Shown: one piece after another, positions 44,392 through 56,540 of the stretch
How positions within the stretch are numbered: position 1 is the first letter of the stretch
Layout of the letters: the number at the start of each line of letters is the position of its first letter
Assembly (NCBI GenBank): GCA_017893485.1
Contig: CM030364.1
Location: forward strand, 44,014,109 to 44,078,108
Reading direction: 5' to 3'
Source: Hemerocallis citrina
Lineage: Eukaryota; Streptophyta; Magnoliopsida; Asparagales; Asphodelaceae
Length of the DNA: 64,000 bases
Translations under genes and position numbers: made by a program
The notes under the pieces: generated by a model
Databases searched by the model: none
Seen by the model: the letters and a program-made list of their open reading frames with translations, nothing else
Told to the model about the DNA's origin: nothing

Positions 44392-47009
44392 TGTAACATC
44401 TGTTTTTTTTATTCCTCAATTATTTGATTTAAATTACTTTTAAATATGTTTCTGAGTATATTTACCCCTGTTAATTGATTTTATTAGTATTAAAATGATT
44501 AAATTGATATTTTGGGGTAAACGGGAAAAAAATGACAATATAGGAGTTTTGAGATGAGTTTTCTCGGAGGAGACGAATCCGATTTGACCCAAAACTTTTC
44601 TGGAGCATTTGTACATTATAGGGGGTTTAAATTTTTGAGTTATTAAATTATAGTTTGAAGTTGAAAGTATTTTTCTGAAATATTGCAATATTCGTATATA
44701 TACATATTTATATGTATTGCTATTGTTCGTAACTATTGATTTTGATTACAATTATGCATAAAAATGCATTTCTAATTTTATTTTATGTTTGGGGTGAATT
44801 TAAGTACATTATGGAGTGATTTTTACAAGAAAAACCGTAGAAAAGTTGACTAGAAGGGTATATATATAAACCTATGTTCAAATAGGGGCTTATATGAAAT
44901 TTTGCCCTCTTATTTATTTCTCCCTACCCTTCTCCCCCTCCCACCTCTGATTTCGGCCAGCCAAATATCCCCACCACTGACCATAACCTAGGGTTCCAAA
45001 ACTCTAGAGATTCCAACAAATTTTTGAAGAAAATTTGAGGGTCTTAGCTATTTTTGAGGTGCTCTCTTCAATTTTGGAGTCCGTTTGCAAGGATATGTTT
45101 TGTAAGGTGAGAAAATGTGAAACCCTATTTTATATGAATATATGATTTTGAGTTTAGTGCTAGAAAATGATATAGTAAGGTAATTAGGTGATGCTAGTAA
45201 TTATAGAGAAGGAAGATTGGTAAGAAATTGAGTGGTTTGTGGATTATAAATTAATTAGTGTGTTGGCTTTAGAATTTGGATAATAAATAGAATAATTGAT
45301 AAGTATGAGTTATAGAAATTGTTGTGTATTAAGGGGAACAATTTAGAATGAGTTTAGTGAAAATTTTATGGAGTTAGAAACCCGTCAAAATCTCAAAATA
45401 CGGGTATACCATGTATGCACGCCGGGTGTTCGGTGAAATGCCCAAGCAAGATTTAGGTGAGAATTTGATGGGTTCGGAGGTGTAATTGAGTCTAATCGTT
45501 ATTATTAACCCTAATTTGAGAGATTAGGACAAAGGGGATTAAAGAAATTAAGAAATAGAAAATTTTCTTATTAAAAAGCCTCCGATCAATATGTGAGTTC
45601 TTGTATTGGGGCCCAAATTCGAAATCTATCGATGTAGCTCACCTACATATGTCATTTGTGATGCGTAGGTGAAGACAGATTCGAATTTGGAGGTCTGTAG
45701 GTCAAGTTTTGAGTTTTAAGCTAATCAGTTCTATAATTTTCCAATTAGGTGGAAAAAGTTGAACTTCGACAGGCTACCGGGCGGACGTGGGACATCATTT
45801 GCTTGATCCGTCAGGTGAGTATGTTGTATCTATAAATATTTTATATTGTGGCCAAATTTCGTGGCTTTCTGATATATTTTGGAGAAGTTATGCCAAAAAT
45901 TGATTTTCAATGAAAATACGGATTTTTAAGGGCCGAAAATGGGTTTTTGTGATATTCGATGATTAACTATTTTGGGTATATAAAACCTATATTATGGGTT
46001 AGTGTGACGTGTTAAAGTATAAAAATTAAATATATTAAACGGTTTATGCATATATTTATCCCGTGCATGTTTTGTGCATGTTTTTGGGTGAATAAGCCGA
46101 TACGGGTGTTTTGGTATATGTGGAGCCTTGTGTATGGGCTAGCACGCTATGGATGGATGTTATAAGATGTAATTAGACGAAATTAGTGATTGTGGTCATG
46201 TTTTGGAAACCTGTGTATATATAGTGCATGTTTTGTGCATATTTTAAGGCATATAGGCCCTTATAGGTGATTTTACTTACCTAGAGCATTGTGTATGAGC
46301 TAGCATGCTATGATTGGTTGTTATGGAGTTCAATTAGAAAAAAATAAGTAATTGTGGCTCTATCTCTTGGAAACCCGTAAATGTGATGTATGTTTGTGAT
46401 ATATATATAGATGATAATGGCTTGTGATGTAATAATTGATGAAATTAGTAAGTGGGTATATGTTACATTCTAATTATGTTCGAAATGAATTAATGGGTGA
46501 TAATATGATATTATAATGTGATGAATTATACATTTTGATAGTACGATATGGAATAACATTATGTAGTTCTTTTATTAATGTTATAACTTAGCATATGCCT
46601 ATATATGATACAATGAGGTAATGAATAACATGGTATCCTTAATGTGGGATGTTATGGCAAAACAAATATCATAGCGCATTTATATTATGCAATAATATGA
46701 TATGATGGTTTCCATTGTGGAATGACAGGTTGTATGCATAATGTGGTATAATAATACGATGATTAATATCGTGAGCATCGGACATGCATCAAATGGTAAG
46801 ATAAAAGCTAAGATGGTATGTGCTAATAAAATGTGTTACTAATTCACGTGGTTAAAGTCAAAGACATGACTTGTTGTAAATCAAAAGTGAAATGCTTGTG
46901 TGATAAAGTAAGCTGAAAAGATAAAATGATTAATGCTAATAACAGATGGTTTTGTTGACCAGTACCTACAGCAATCTTGGGGGTTTGGGCTAGACCTCCT
47001 AATATCCAA

Positions 47010-47375
47010 GGACCGGCTTGGGGTGCGGAGTTTTTTCCTCCTGGCTTCGGCTGGGAGGAAGTACCCAGTTTATCTGGGGTGCGGAGTTTTATCGCCCATG
47101 CAATCGGCTTGAGGCCCAGTTTTCCCTCGATGACAGCTGTCGCGAGGAAGTACCCAGTTTATCTGGGGTGCGGAGTTTTTCCCTCTTGGCTATCGACTGG
47201 GAGGAAGTACCCAGTTTACCTGGGGTGCGGAGCATTTTCCTCGATGACAACCGTCGCGAGAAAGTACCCAGTTTACCTGGGGTGCGGAGTTTTTCCCTCC
47301 TGGCTTCGGCTGGGAGGAAGTACCCAGTTTATCTTGGGTGCGGAGTTCCCTCGTTGGCATAGGCTGGGAGGAAGA
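47010..47375 (+). repeat. Minisatellite of ~57-bp units in the solo LTR
   Basis: Six units with core GAAGTACCCAGTTTATCTGG, then GGTGCGGAGTTTTTCC and a CTGGCTTCGGCTGGGAG link. Overlapping ORFs in two frames here (to 164 codons) are repeat artefacts. Shorter echoes of the unit recur at 47925-48025. Confidence 0.85.
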
Positions 47376-47734
47376 TGTAGCATCGGACGTGTAAGACTCT
47401 GTGTGAGCATCAGTCCGCGTGTTTTACTGGGCTGTTGGCTTTCAATATATTGGGATACTGTGGCTCACTGATCGACAAACTAATAAAATAAATAAGTGTA
47501 AATAAGAATGTGTAAGTAAAGAAAGTGGATTGTGAATATGAAAGAAAGTGGTTGTGAATGAAATGAATATGAAGAAATACGAGTTATGCGTTTGTGTATG
47601 AAAAGAAATGATAAATGCAGCAGGTGGTTAATTAAAATGAAAAGTAAAAGAGACATGTGTTAATATGAATAGTATGAAGTAATTGTGTAATGAGAATGAT
47701 TATTAAAGTGAAATACAGGATGATTTGAGTTGAT

Positions 47735-48505
47735 ACACCTTGGAATTGTGTCGAGGAACTACCTGCCCGCTATTTCTGTGAAAATGGTGGGAACTACCTG
47801 CCTTAGCATAATTTGCAGGGTGAGTTGGCATGATATCGATAATGCATAATGGAAATGAAGAAAGTAAAGTGAAGATGATAAGAAATTGAAGTAAATTAAT
47901 AACCAAGCTATCGGCTTGAGATGTGATGTGATATTACCCAGACTATGTGTTTGGGGTGCGGTGATTATTACCCAAGTTATCGGCTTTGGGGTGTGAGATA
48001 TTATTGCCCAAACTATGTTTGGGATGTGGAGTATTAATTGATGAGAATGAAAGTGAAATTAATGGTGACTTATGATATAAGTGAAAATGAAAGTAAGTTT
48101 AATTCCCAATAGTAGTAACTAAGTGATATAATGAGATGAGAATGAGCTGTAAACATGCTTTTGATGCAATGAGAATAAGCATTCTAATAAGTGATGTGTC
48201 AATAATGTGATGAATTGCAAGTAAATTATAATGTGTAATGAGACGTTATGTTTGTGTTATACAACATGAAGGAATGCAGTATTATAGGAATGAATGCATA
48301 TGTTTATGATGTGATATGTGATATAGTACAATAAAATAAATATCTGTATTAGTAGAGTGGTTATGAAGATGGTTATTAAAGAAAGTATGTTGTGATATGA
48401 GTTTGTGTATCTTGGAAGTGTGTCGGGGAACTACTTGCCTGCTATTTCCATGGAAATTGTGGGAACTACCTGCCTTGGCACCACTTCCAGGATGAGTGAG
48501 TTGTT
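47735..48505 (+). repeat. Duplicated ~90-bp module in the solo LTR
   Basis: TGTGTCGAGGAACTACCTGC...TATTTC...GTGGGAACTACCTGCCTT occurs at about 47748-47830 and again at 48418-48495, in the same orientation. Confidence 0.75.
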
Positions 48506-49582
48506 GATATAATGCAAGTAAATGAAGTGCATGACTAAATAAAGATGAAGAAAATAAGTAATAGCATCCTGTGATTATGGATATAAATAAAGAAATGGTG
48601 ATATGACGATAATTGTAGAGTGATAAATATTTGTGTTAGGGAATTTAAATTGATAAGTAATGGATTGTATGTGAATCAGTATTATGTAAATGTAAAATAA
48701 GGATATATATCAGGTTAGTGTGAAGCATATAGAGAAATGTGTGAGGTTATGGATAATTATATAGTTGGATGCAGATTTGAAGAGTATTTTGATATAACAT
48801 CGTATTGGTGATGTTTTTATGTTCAGATTTCAGGTTGCATCTTCTTATCTTGATGTTTGTAAGTTTAATTTATTTTCTTTATACAATTTAATGATTTATT
48901 AGATTAATAATTATACTCACACCAGAAATGGCTAATCCCTATTGTTTTCTGGGGGTTAGGGGAGGTCCTTCCTTGAGGGTGGACAACCCTAACTCTCCTG
49001 CAAGTTTGCTAGCGGTCAGTGAGGTAGATATAAAGTCAGATATTACATTTGTTGGGATGATAGATTATTTATGTATTTAGCATATGAAGAAATGTAGGCA
49101 GTTAATGTATTATTTTGTAATAAAGTGAAACTATATAGATATGGTGCTATGACGAGGTAAGAAAGCCCGTACCCACCTCGTTGTGGAGTACTGGGTTCTG
49201 TGTTTGGTTTTGGAAAGTTTTCTTTAGTTTTTCTATTACTTATATAAGTTTTTAAAGGAAATTTATGGTTTTTAATTGATAATTGATATTATGTTATGAG
49301 TTTGGCCCCCAGAGCATGATATTTATATTGCCTGTGTGATTATGCTCATTTTTGCCTGGGGAGCCCATGATTATATTACCTGTGTTGTGAGCTAAGGAAT
49401 TTAGAGCAAATTTCCGTAAGCTTTTTGTGTTTCAGGGGAGAAATTTCAGGGGAGATTCTGCCAAAATTTTATTTGAAATATACCTATCTTAGTTTATGTT
49501 TAAAGTAATAGGGAAATTGAAAGAATTGTATTAAGAGGTTTAGTTTTCAAAAAAAAGAAAAAAAATGAGGTGTTACAGTTGT

Positions 49583-50033
49583 TGCATTCTTATCATCCCC
49601 TGACATTCTTATACACAACTGCATGAATATGAATGACTTAATAAAATACTAAACAAACCGGGATTAGTAAGGGTTGACTTAGTAGTGGATAATCTCAGAA
49701 AATGTACTCGGTAGGGTCCTTCTTGTTTACATGGAATATTGACATGGAAGGTAGAGAATTACTTGTAAACTCATAAACTTGTTATCTTGTTATCTTGTTA
49801 TCATGTTACACCGAGTACACACTCTGTAGATCCCACCACTATGTCTAAAACATACACTGTTTTGCGTGCACCGAACTTGTGGTATGGGACGCATTAGTAC
49901 GTGCACTAGATAGGAAAAACAACATGCTAATAAACCTAAGTTGACACGTATATACTTGATCGTGACCATTGTTTATTGATACCGTTATTGCTTTTGTAAT
50001 TTGAACTTGATCCATATTCCTTGATGAACCTTG
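49583..50033 (+). repeat. T3 5' LTR, segment 2
   Basis: Sequence between the solo LTR and T2. It carries no feature of its own and ends in the target duplication ccttg of T2 (50029-50033). Assigned to T3 by position. Confidence 0.5.
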
Positions 50034-50639
50034 TATAGTAACCCGTATTTTTAAATACTATTTTGAGATTAGAAAATGAATTAAAATAAATTTTGGTGAT
50101 TTAATAAATGTTCATTTAGAAATTTATCTTTTACACATGCAAAACACGTGCAAATGTTGTCTTTGAAAGCTTAAAGCCAAAAACTATTTTGGAGAAACTC
50201 ATTATTTATTATTTGAGATTATTCGTGATTTTTCTAAATTTTTTTGATAATTATTGGACTTATTAGCAAATATTTCAAAAAGGACTTCTGTGCAAAATTA
50301 CCAATGAGGTGAAAACTCTAGATTTTCGGATTATTAGGCTGGATATAATGCCTATTCAATTCAGATATAACGAGTTTACCTTTTGTTTCAACATATCCGA
50401 TTTATTTTACAAGTTTTGATAAAACATGATCTTTTAGCAAAATTTGCTATTTTAAGGGGTGAAAGTGCAAAACTATTTTTCTGGATTTTCCTTCAGAGCC
50501 GACTGATGCTGGAGGGGATCTTTTTGATTTTTGAACTTGATTAAATCGGTTTTTAACTAATTTCCAACAAAAGATCTAATTAAGTGAAGGGATATTTTTA
50601 AAGGAGTATTTTACAAATGTTTTCTAAAATCCTAGAATC

Positions 50640-50815
50640 TTAAATCCCGGACTACATAAGGTTTTGTGCAGCCGTCTTTAGCTGTACAATACAGGAGATT
50701 TCTTATTTCTTATTATTTTGGATTTCAAAGGAGGTGATCTTGGATTTCTTGCGAATGAGGAGCTTTTCTTATTTTTCTATTCATCTTCGTTCGATCTGTT
50801 CACCAAGGTGAGTGA
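50640..50815 (+). promoter_or_regulatory. T2 LTR promoter and leader with splice donor
   Basis: A TATA-like site (ACTACATAAGG here, ACTATATAGGG in the 3' LTR at ~58750) precedes a ~125-nt leader. The leader ends in the strong donor AAG/GTGAGT. The donor is intact in both LTRs (exon ends 50807 and 58906). Confidence 0.5.
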
Positions 50816-51764
50816 TATATTTGTTTTTTTTTGTTCTTTGAATGATATATGTGGTGTTTCATCTCCTAGAAATCATGCTAGAATTTGGGTATTAATATAG
50901 ATGTTGGATTGATGGTTAAAAATTGGATTTTTGTGAAAACCTTAATTATTTATGAGTAGAATTTTATGTGGATGATTTGAAAATATTGAACGACCTATTA
51001 TACTTCATGGGTAGTTTATTTCTTGGGGTTAGATGTTAACTTGATTGAGTATGGTGATTGTCATGCATAGATTGAATAAAGATGAGATTTTTATTACCCT
51101 TGAGTAATGGTTGAATGCAATTGATATGGTAATGTTAAATTTGTTTATGACCATGAGTTAATCATGGTGATTGAGTTTGAGGAACCTTAAGAAGGCTAAT
51201 GAACCAAGAGATTAAGTCTTGAGAATTAAATTGTGGAAATTGATTTGGGGTTTGATGTAGATTTTGAGATTTTGGTGAAAGGTTTGTTTGCGTTTGGATT
51301 TCATAAACCCTGAGATTTAATTCTGAATATGTTTTATTTTAATTGATGGGTTGTGAAGTTCTTTGGACAATAAATATGCACAATATTTTTCATGAATACC
51401 TTATGTTGTGAGTTTTGAAGGAAATTGTGTTTTTATGTGTTTTCGAAGAATTTGACTATATCTCAACCTATTTAGGTATCGATATGGTTTGAACCTGAAT
51501 ACGAAGATATTTCAATGAATAATTGATTCTTAAGAAACTCTATTTTGATTATATGCACAATTCATTTTTTAATTGAAAGAAATCAACAAATTGGTATTTT
51601 TATAAATTCAAGTAGTTTTGATTTGGTTTTATTGACTATTATATATCCTATAAGTCATATTTGATCATATAAGAAATATGCTTTATGTAGAAATCGTTTT
51701 CATAAAGCAAAACTCCGTATCGGTTGAAATGTGCACAACCAAAAATCTGCAGTCTGCAGATCAA

Positions 51765-51965
51765 CAGTCGACCTGTGGTATTTTACAGTCGACCGTCGCG
51801 ACCTGGCTGCGGTGCTTTTTTTTAGTTTTCTTGAAATTTCGTTCTGGACAGTCGACTGATGACTTTTTACAGTCGACTGACGCTAATTAGAATTATTTTA
51901 ATTGAAGTTTTGGATTTTTTGCTCTGGACAGTCGATCGACGCTTGTCTATAGTCGACTGATACTG
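51765..51965 (+). repeat. Cluster of GTCGAC palindromes in T2 LTR
   Basis: Six or so copies of ACAGTCGACTG and close variants in 200 bp. The same cluster is kept in the 3' LTR at about 59875-60075. Confidence 0.75.
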
Positions 51966-53256
51966 ATGTATCTTGATATATTTGAATGTTCTTTTAAATG
52001 ATTTATTGTCTTAATGTTTTAATCTATAACTTACTATTTTATACCTTATCTTCTACTGAACATATGTTTTCAAGTTGTTTTAATTGAGCAATTTATGATG
52101 GCATATTGGTTTGGATATTTGGGTGTGAGTCTCTAGAAGGTGTGTGTGACCCTAGTATACCGATGGTTGAGATATTTGTGTTTTGGGTCAGTTGAGGCAT
52201 TTTAGTTGATCAGTTGTTGAGTTAAGTCCGGTAAGGTATACCAACTCTAGGAGATTCGTAAAATAATTAAATAACCTAAATGATCAGAACAGACACTAGT
52301 GGTGATATGATCAATGAGAACTTGGGTTATAGACCTCAGTATGGCTCGTGGTGGAATTATCCAGGTATGAGTGAAATAGTCTCCGGAATTACCTGTGGTG
52401 TGGGATTGATCTCTGGAATTATCGGGGTCGAGGCGACACTCATATGGTATTCGTGTGATAAGGTGTCATAGCTTGCGGTGTGGGGTATTCTCGAAGATTC
52501 CCAGGTGTGAGTGAAATAGTCTCCGAAATTATCTGTGGATAGAGATTGACCTCCAGAATTATCGGGGCATGGGCTAATACTCACATTGTATCTATATCTC
52601 ATAGTAATCATAGAAGTAGGATTAGTAGCATAGCGGAGGATTAAACCCTATAAAGTGGAGAACGTTAAGGACTTGCACCGGACCTATGTAGAGTGGGATG
52701 CATAGACTCCGACAAGTACGCATTAGAGAGTCAGCATATAGCATTGATGTTTTCTTGACTTGGTATTATGCATGTGGTTGTGGTTTTCTACACTTGATAC
52801 TTAGTCTAGCTTCACTTAATGTTTTCGTGTTTCATGGTTATTCCCTAATTCATTTACTCTTGGTTATTTCCTGTTGTTGATGAATCTATACTCTATTTAT
52901 GTTGTTTGTTTTATGTCACTAATACTGTTATGGCTGATCCCTTTAATTTTGGGGGTTAGAGTTATCTCTAGCCTCATATTTTACAGGTGATTACATATGG
53001 CTTGGGATTTGGATGCTTGAGTTAAAGTGATGTAATGGATGGTGTGATTTTGTAAAAGAAAGTGTTGTAAAGATATAAAGTTTGTAATTCAAGGTGTATG
53101 TATTCTGTTGTGCTATATAAATATTATTGTAATAAAATTTTGAGAATTTTTATTGGCATTTTAGGCTGTGTTTAATATTACATTTGAAGTTGATGCTGGA
53201 AAATGTGCCACGTATTTCTGAGATATCATATTGAAAATTTGGGGTGCTACAGAGAT

Positions 53257-53268
53257 TGGTATCAGAGC
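53257..53268 (+). other. T2 primer binding site (initiator Met tRNA)
   Basis: TGGTATCAGAGC, five bases (gagat) after the LTR end. Same tRNA type as T1. Confidence 0.92.
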
Positions 53269-53488
53269 ATGCTTCAATAATAATAATAAACATGGTATAA
53301 AAATAACCTAGGTGTGGACACTAGAGCGTGAGTACCTAGGTGTGGACATTAGAGAGTGAGTATCACATAGAGCTAAAACATGATGCTTTACTTTTGGGGT
53401 ATGGTTAAGGTTTTGCCAGAGGGTATTGATGTGAATATGATTTGTGTTGTGGTGCTCTAACTTTTTCCCTCATTTCGCAGTATTCAGA

Positions 53489-54565
53489 ATGGTTGGACCT
53501 AGAACCAGGAATGGTAACAATGGTGATGGAACTGGAAGTTCCCAAGGGGCGGGAGTTGATCTCGAGGCCGAGTTTGCCAAGGTGTATCAGACTTTGAATG
53601 CACTAATGGCAGCTAATATGGCACAGAATCAGAACCAGAATCAGAATCATGGGCTTGGACCAGTGTTTGTTAACGCTGATCCTATCAAGCAGATTATTGA
53701 GTCTTTCAAGAGGATGAGGTCACCGGTGTTTGAGGGGCAGTCTGATCCAAATGAGGCTGATGATTGGATTAGATGGATGGAAACTATCTTCGAGGTCTCG
53801 GAAACTCCGGCAGCCAATAAGGTAAAGTTGGCCACTATGCAGTTGGAAAAGGATGCTGGTGTTTGGTGGCAATCAGTGAAGAGGACTTTGGGGAACCAGC
53901 AAATAACTTGGAAGGCTTTTCTGGATGAATTTAGGGATCATTTCTTTCCCCTGGATATTCAAGAGAAGAAGGCGACAGAATTCTTGAATCTACAGCAGGG
54001 CAGCATGACCGTGCGCAAGTATGAGACTAAGTCCACTTAGCTATCGAGGTATGCACCAGAGCTGATATTTGATGAGACGAAGAAGGCCAGAAAATTCGAG
54101 CAGGGCTTGAGGCCAAATTTGAGGTCGAGGATGATTTCTTTGGGCATAAGGAGGTTCAATAAGCTAATCAGGAGAGCAGCTATGACAGAGAAAGACATGG
54201 ATCAGTTCCAGAAGAAGTAAGAGACCTGAAATAGGAACAAGAGGCTAGCAACAGGTCAGAGTGAGAAGGGATTCCCAATGAAGCAAGTCAAGTTCAGTGG
54301 TCCAGTTCAGAAGGCACCAACAACTCAGGAAGTGACTTGTTACTACTGCAAGGAGGCAGGTCATTACAGGTCAGCGTGTCCTAAGTTGGCGAAGCAGACT
54401 TGTTTCCAGTGTGGGCAAGTAGGACATTCTAAGCCTTATTGTCCACAGTTGAGGAAGGATGGTCCAGGTGGAGGTAAATTCCAGAGGCAAGGGCGAGTGT
54501 TCGTATTGACTAAGGAGGATGCAGGTAACTCAAAAGATGTGATCCAGGGTATGCAAGAGTTTTGA
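53489..54565 (+). pseudogene. T2 gag
   Basis: ATG at 53489 follows a strong splice-acceptor-like tract (TTTTTCCCTCATTTCGCAG, AG at 53479-53480). A capsid domain is visible (MRSPVFEGQSDPNEADDWI, WWQSVKRT). TAG at 54038 replaces the CAG seen in T1. TAA at 54218 and TGA at 54227 follow in the same frame. Two CCHC knuckles come next, CYYCKEAGHYRSAC and CFQCGQVGHSKPYC, whereas T1 has one. The N-terminal Gln/Asn run is extra relative to T1. Confidence 0.88.
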
Positions 54566-54663
54566 ATTTATTTTTATTCAATGTATTAAGTAAAACTTTT
54601 ATTTGAGAGTAATTGGAGATTTGAGTATCATTCTTCATGTAAAGTGAATTGTTTTGATTAATG

Positions 54664-55186
54664 GAATAAAAGCAAAAGTTTTATTTGATACTGGTTCTTC
54701 GCATACTTTTGTGTCGTCCAATTTTACAAAAACTTTAGGTGTGGAACCTAAGATATTTCCAGGCAGAGTCTTGACGGTGGCAACACCATCAGGAGAAGAG
54801 TTGATTGTTGATTGATATTATGGAGGTTGTGATATTGAGATTGGTGGAAGATTGTTCGACATTTATCTTATTGAGCTGCAAGTCTTAGGAGTGGATGTGA
54901 TCATGGGTATTGATTGGATGGCAATATATGATGCCATAATTGAATGCAAGCGGAAAGAGGTGTTGGTGAAAGCACCAGGTGGTCCCGCAGTAACTTTTCA
55001 AGGGAAGAAGAAAGTTCTGAAAGTGGCTGCAATGGTATCCAAGATGGTGATTCCAGATGAAGTTAGAGGCATTCCGGTTGTCAGAGATTTTCCTAAGATT
55101 ACCGCCGCAGAGAGATGTGGAGTTTTGCATTAATGTTCAGTCGAGGAGTGCTCCGATTTCTAAGGCTCCGTACAGGATGGCACCTG
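54664..55186 (+). pseudogene. T2 protease
   Basis: Active-site motif DTGSSHTF at 54687, then GVDVIMGIDWM. TGA at 54813 stands where T1 codes Arg. A deletion with frameshift near 55093 removes part of the linker to RT. Between gag and protease lies an AT-rich, stop-filled stretch (54549-54650) that aligns with the T1 candidate intron. Confidence 0.82.
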
Positions 55187-56540
55187 TATAGCAAGATGAA
55201 GTCAAGAAACAGATTGAGGAGTTATTGAGCAAGGGGTTTATCAGGCCGAGTTCTTCACCGTGGGGTGCACCAGTGTTGTTAGTCAAGAAGAAGGATGGGT
55301 CAATGAGGATGTGCATTGACTACCGGGGGTTGAACAGGGTGACTATTCAGAACAAGTATCCACTTCCGCAGATTGATGATCTGTTCGATAGACTTCGCAG
55401 AGCAGCTGTGTTTTCGATGATGATTTGAGGTCAGGGTATCATCAGGTTCGAGTCAAGGAGGAAGATGTAAGTAAGATAGTTTTCAGGACTCGTCATGGGC
55501 TCTATGAATTTTTGGTGATGCCATTCGGGTTGATGAATGCGCCAGCAGTATTCATGGATATGATGAACCAAATTTTAAAGCCATTTATTGACTCCTTCGT
55601 AGTGGTTTTCATCAATGATATTTTGGTGTATTCGAAGTCAGAGGAGTAGCATTCTATGCACTTGACAGAGGTATTACAGAAGTTACAAGAGCATAGATTG
55701 TATGCTAAGTTGTCAAAGTGTGAGTTTTAGAAGTTTTAGGTAGCTTTCCTTAGTCATATCCTTTCTAAGGAGGGGGTGGCCACTGATCCTCAGAACGTTG
55801 AAGCAGTAAATGATTGGCCCAGGCCAACGTCTGTGAAGGAAGTCAAGAGTTTTTTGGGTTTGGCTGGTTACTACAGGAGATTCATTCAGGGCTATTCTCA
55901 TATTGCAGTTCCTTTTACAGGTTTGACCCGGAAGAATGTGGCATTTATATGGACTGATAAGTGTGAGGCGAGTTTCCTTGAGTTAAAGAAGAGGTTGACT
56001 ACTGCACCTATCTTAGCTTTGCCACAAGCTGGAAAGAATTATGATATCTACAGTGATGCATCTCTCGGAGGTTTGGGGTGTGTCTTGATGCAAGAATGCA
56101 AGGTTATTGCTTATGGTTCCAGACAATTGCGTCCGCATGAGAAGAATTATCCGACGCATGATTTGGAGTTAGCAGCTATTATCTTTACCTGGAAGCAGTT
56201 GAGGCATTATGTTTATGGTGAGAAGGTCAACATGTACACTGACCACAAGAGTCTGAAGTACATTTATCAACAAAAGGATCTAAATCTTTGCAGAGAATGT
56301 GGTTGGAAGTGTTGGAAGACATTCGTCCAGAGATCAAGTATCATCCGGGCAAGGCGAATGTGGTAGCAGATGGGCTTAGTCGGAAGAGTAGTTTATCGAG
56401 TTTGATCACTACTCGAAGTGAGTTGGCAACAGAGATTGATAGGACAGGTATTGAGGTGGTACTACAGGGTTTGGGGGCGTCTTTGGCTCAGTTGAGGCTG
56501 CAGCCTTCCTTGAAAGAGAGGATTGTGGAGGTTAGGGATT
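55187..56540 (+). pseudogene. T2 reverse transcriptase and RNase H
   Basis: RT motifs are present ([29 protein letters not shown]), but the catalytic box reads FINDILVY, with Asn for the first Asp. A 1-base loss near 55419 shifts the frame. In-frame TAGs follow at about 55648, 55727 and 55736. RNase [13 protein letters not shown] and [11 protein letters not shown], followed by a frameshift near 56290. Confidence 0.9.

Larger units (their letters stand above)
44392..49577 (+). mobile_element. Solo LTR of a gypsy-type element, 5186 bp
   Basis: Begins TGTAACATCTG and ends GAGGTGTTACA, flanked by gttgt on both sides. No PBS, PPT or coding region occurs inside, so recombination between LTRs probably removed the interior. 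Layout: ~475 bp U3, a TATA box (TATATATATAAACC, ~44865), a leader ending at a splice donor (TGTAAG then GTGAGA, exon ends 45106), then ~4.4 kb of U5. U5 holds a minisatellite and a duplicated module. This is very long for an LTR. Confidence 0.78.
50034..53251 (+). repeat. T2 5' LTR (3218 bp)
   Basis: Starts TATAGTAACCCG where the 3' LTR has TGTAGTACCCCG, so the conserved TG has become TA here. It ends GGTGCTACA. The leader ends at CACCAAG then GTGAGT (exon ends 50807). Internal features: a cluster of AGTCGACT-type palindromes (51765-51965) and a ~140-bp tandem module with CTCCGGAATTAC (52330-52580). Its small ORFs are not genes. Confidence 0.92.

Noticed and set aside
46977..47471. 164-codon plus ORF with repeated KYPVYLGCG
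   Set aside because: Made entirely of the 57-bp minisatellite in the solo LTR, and a second frame is open as well.
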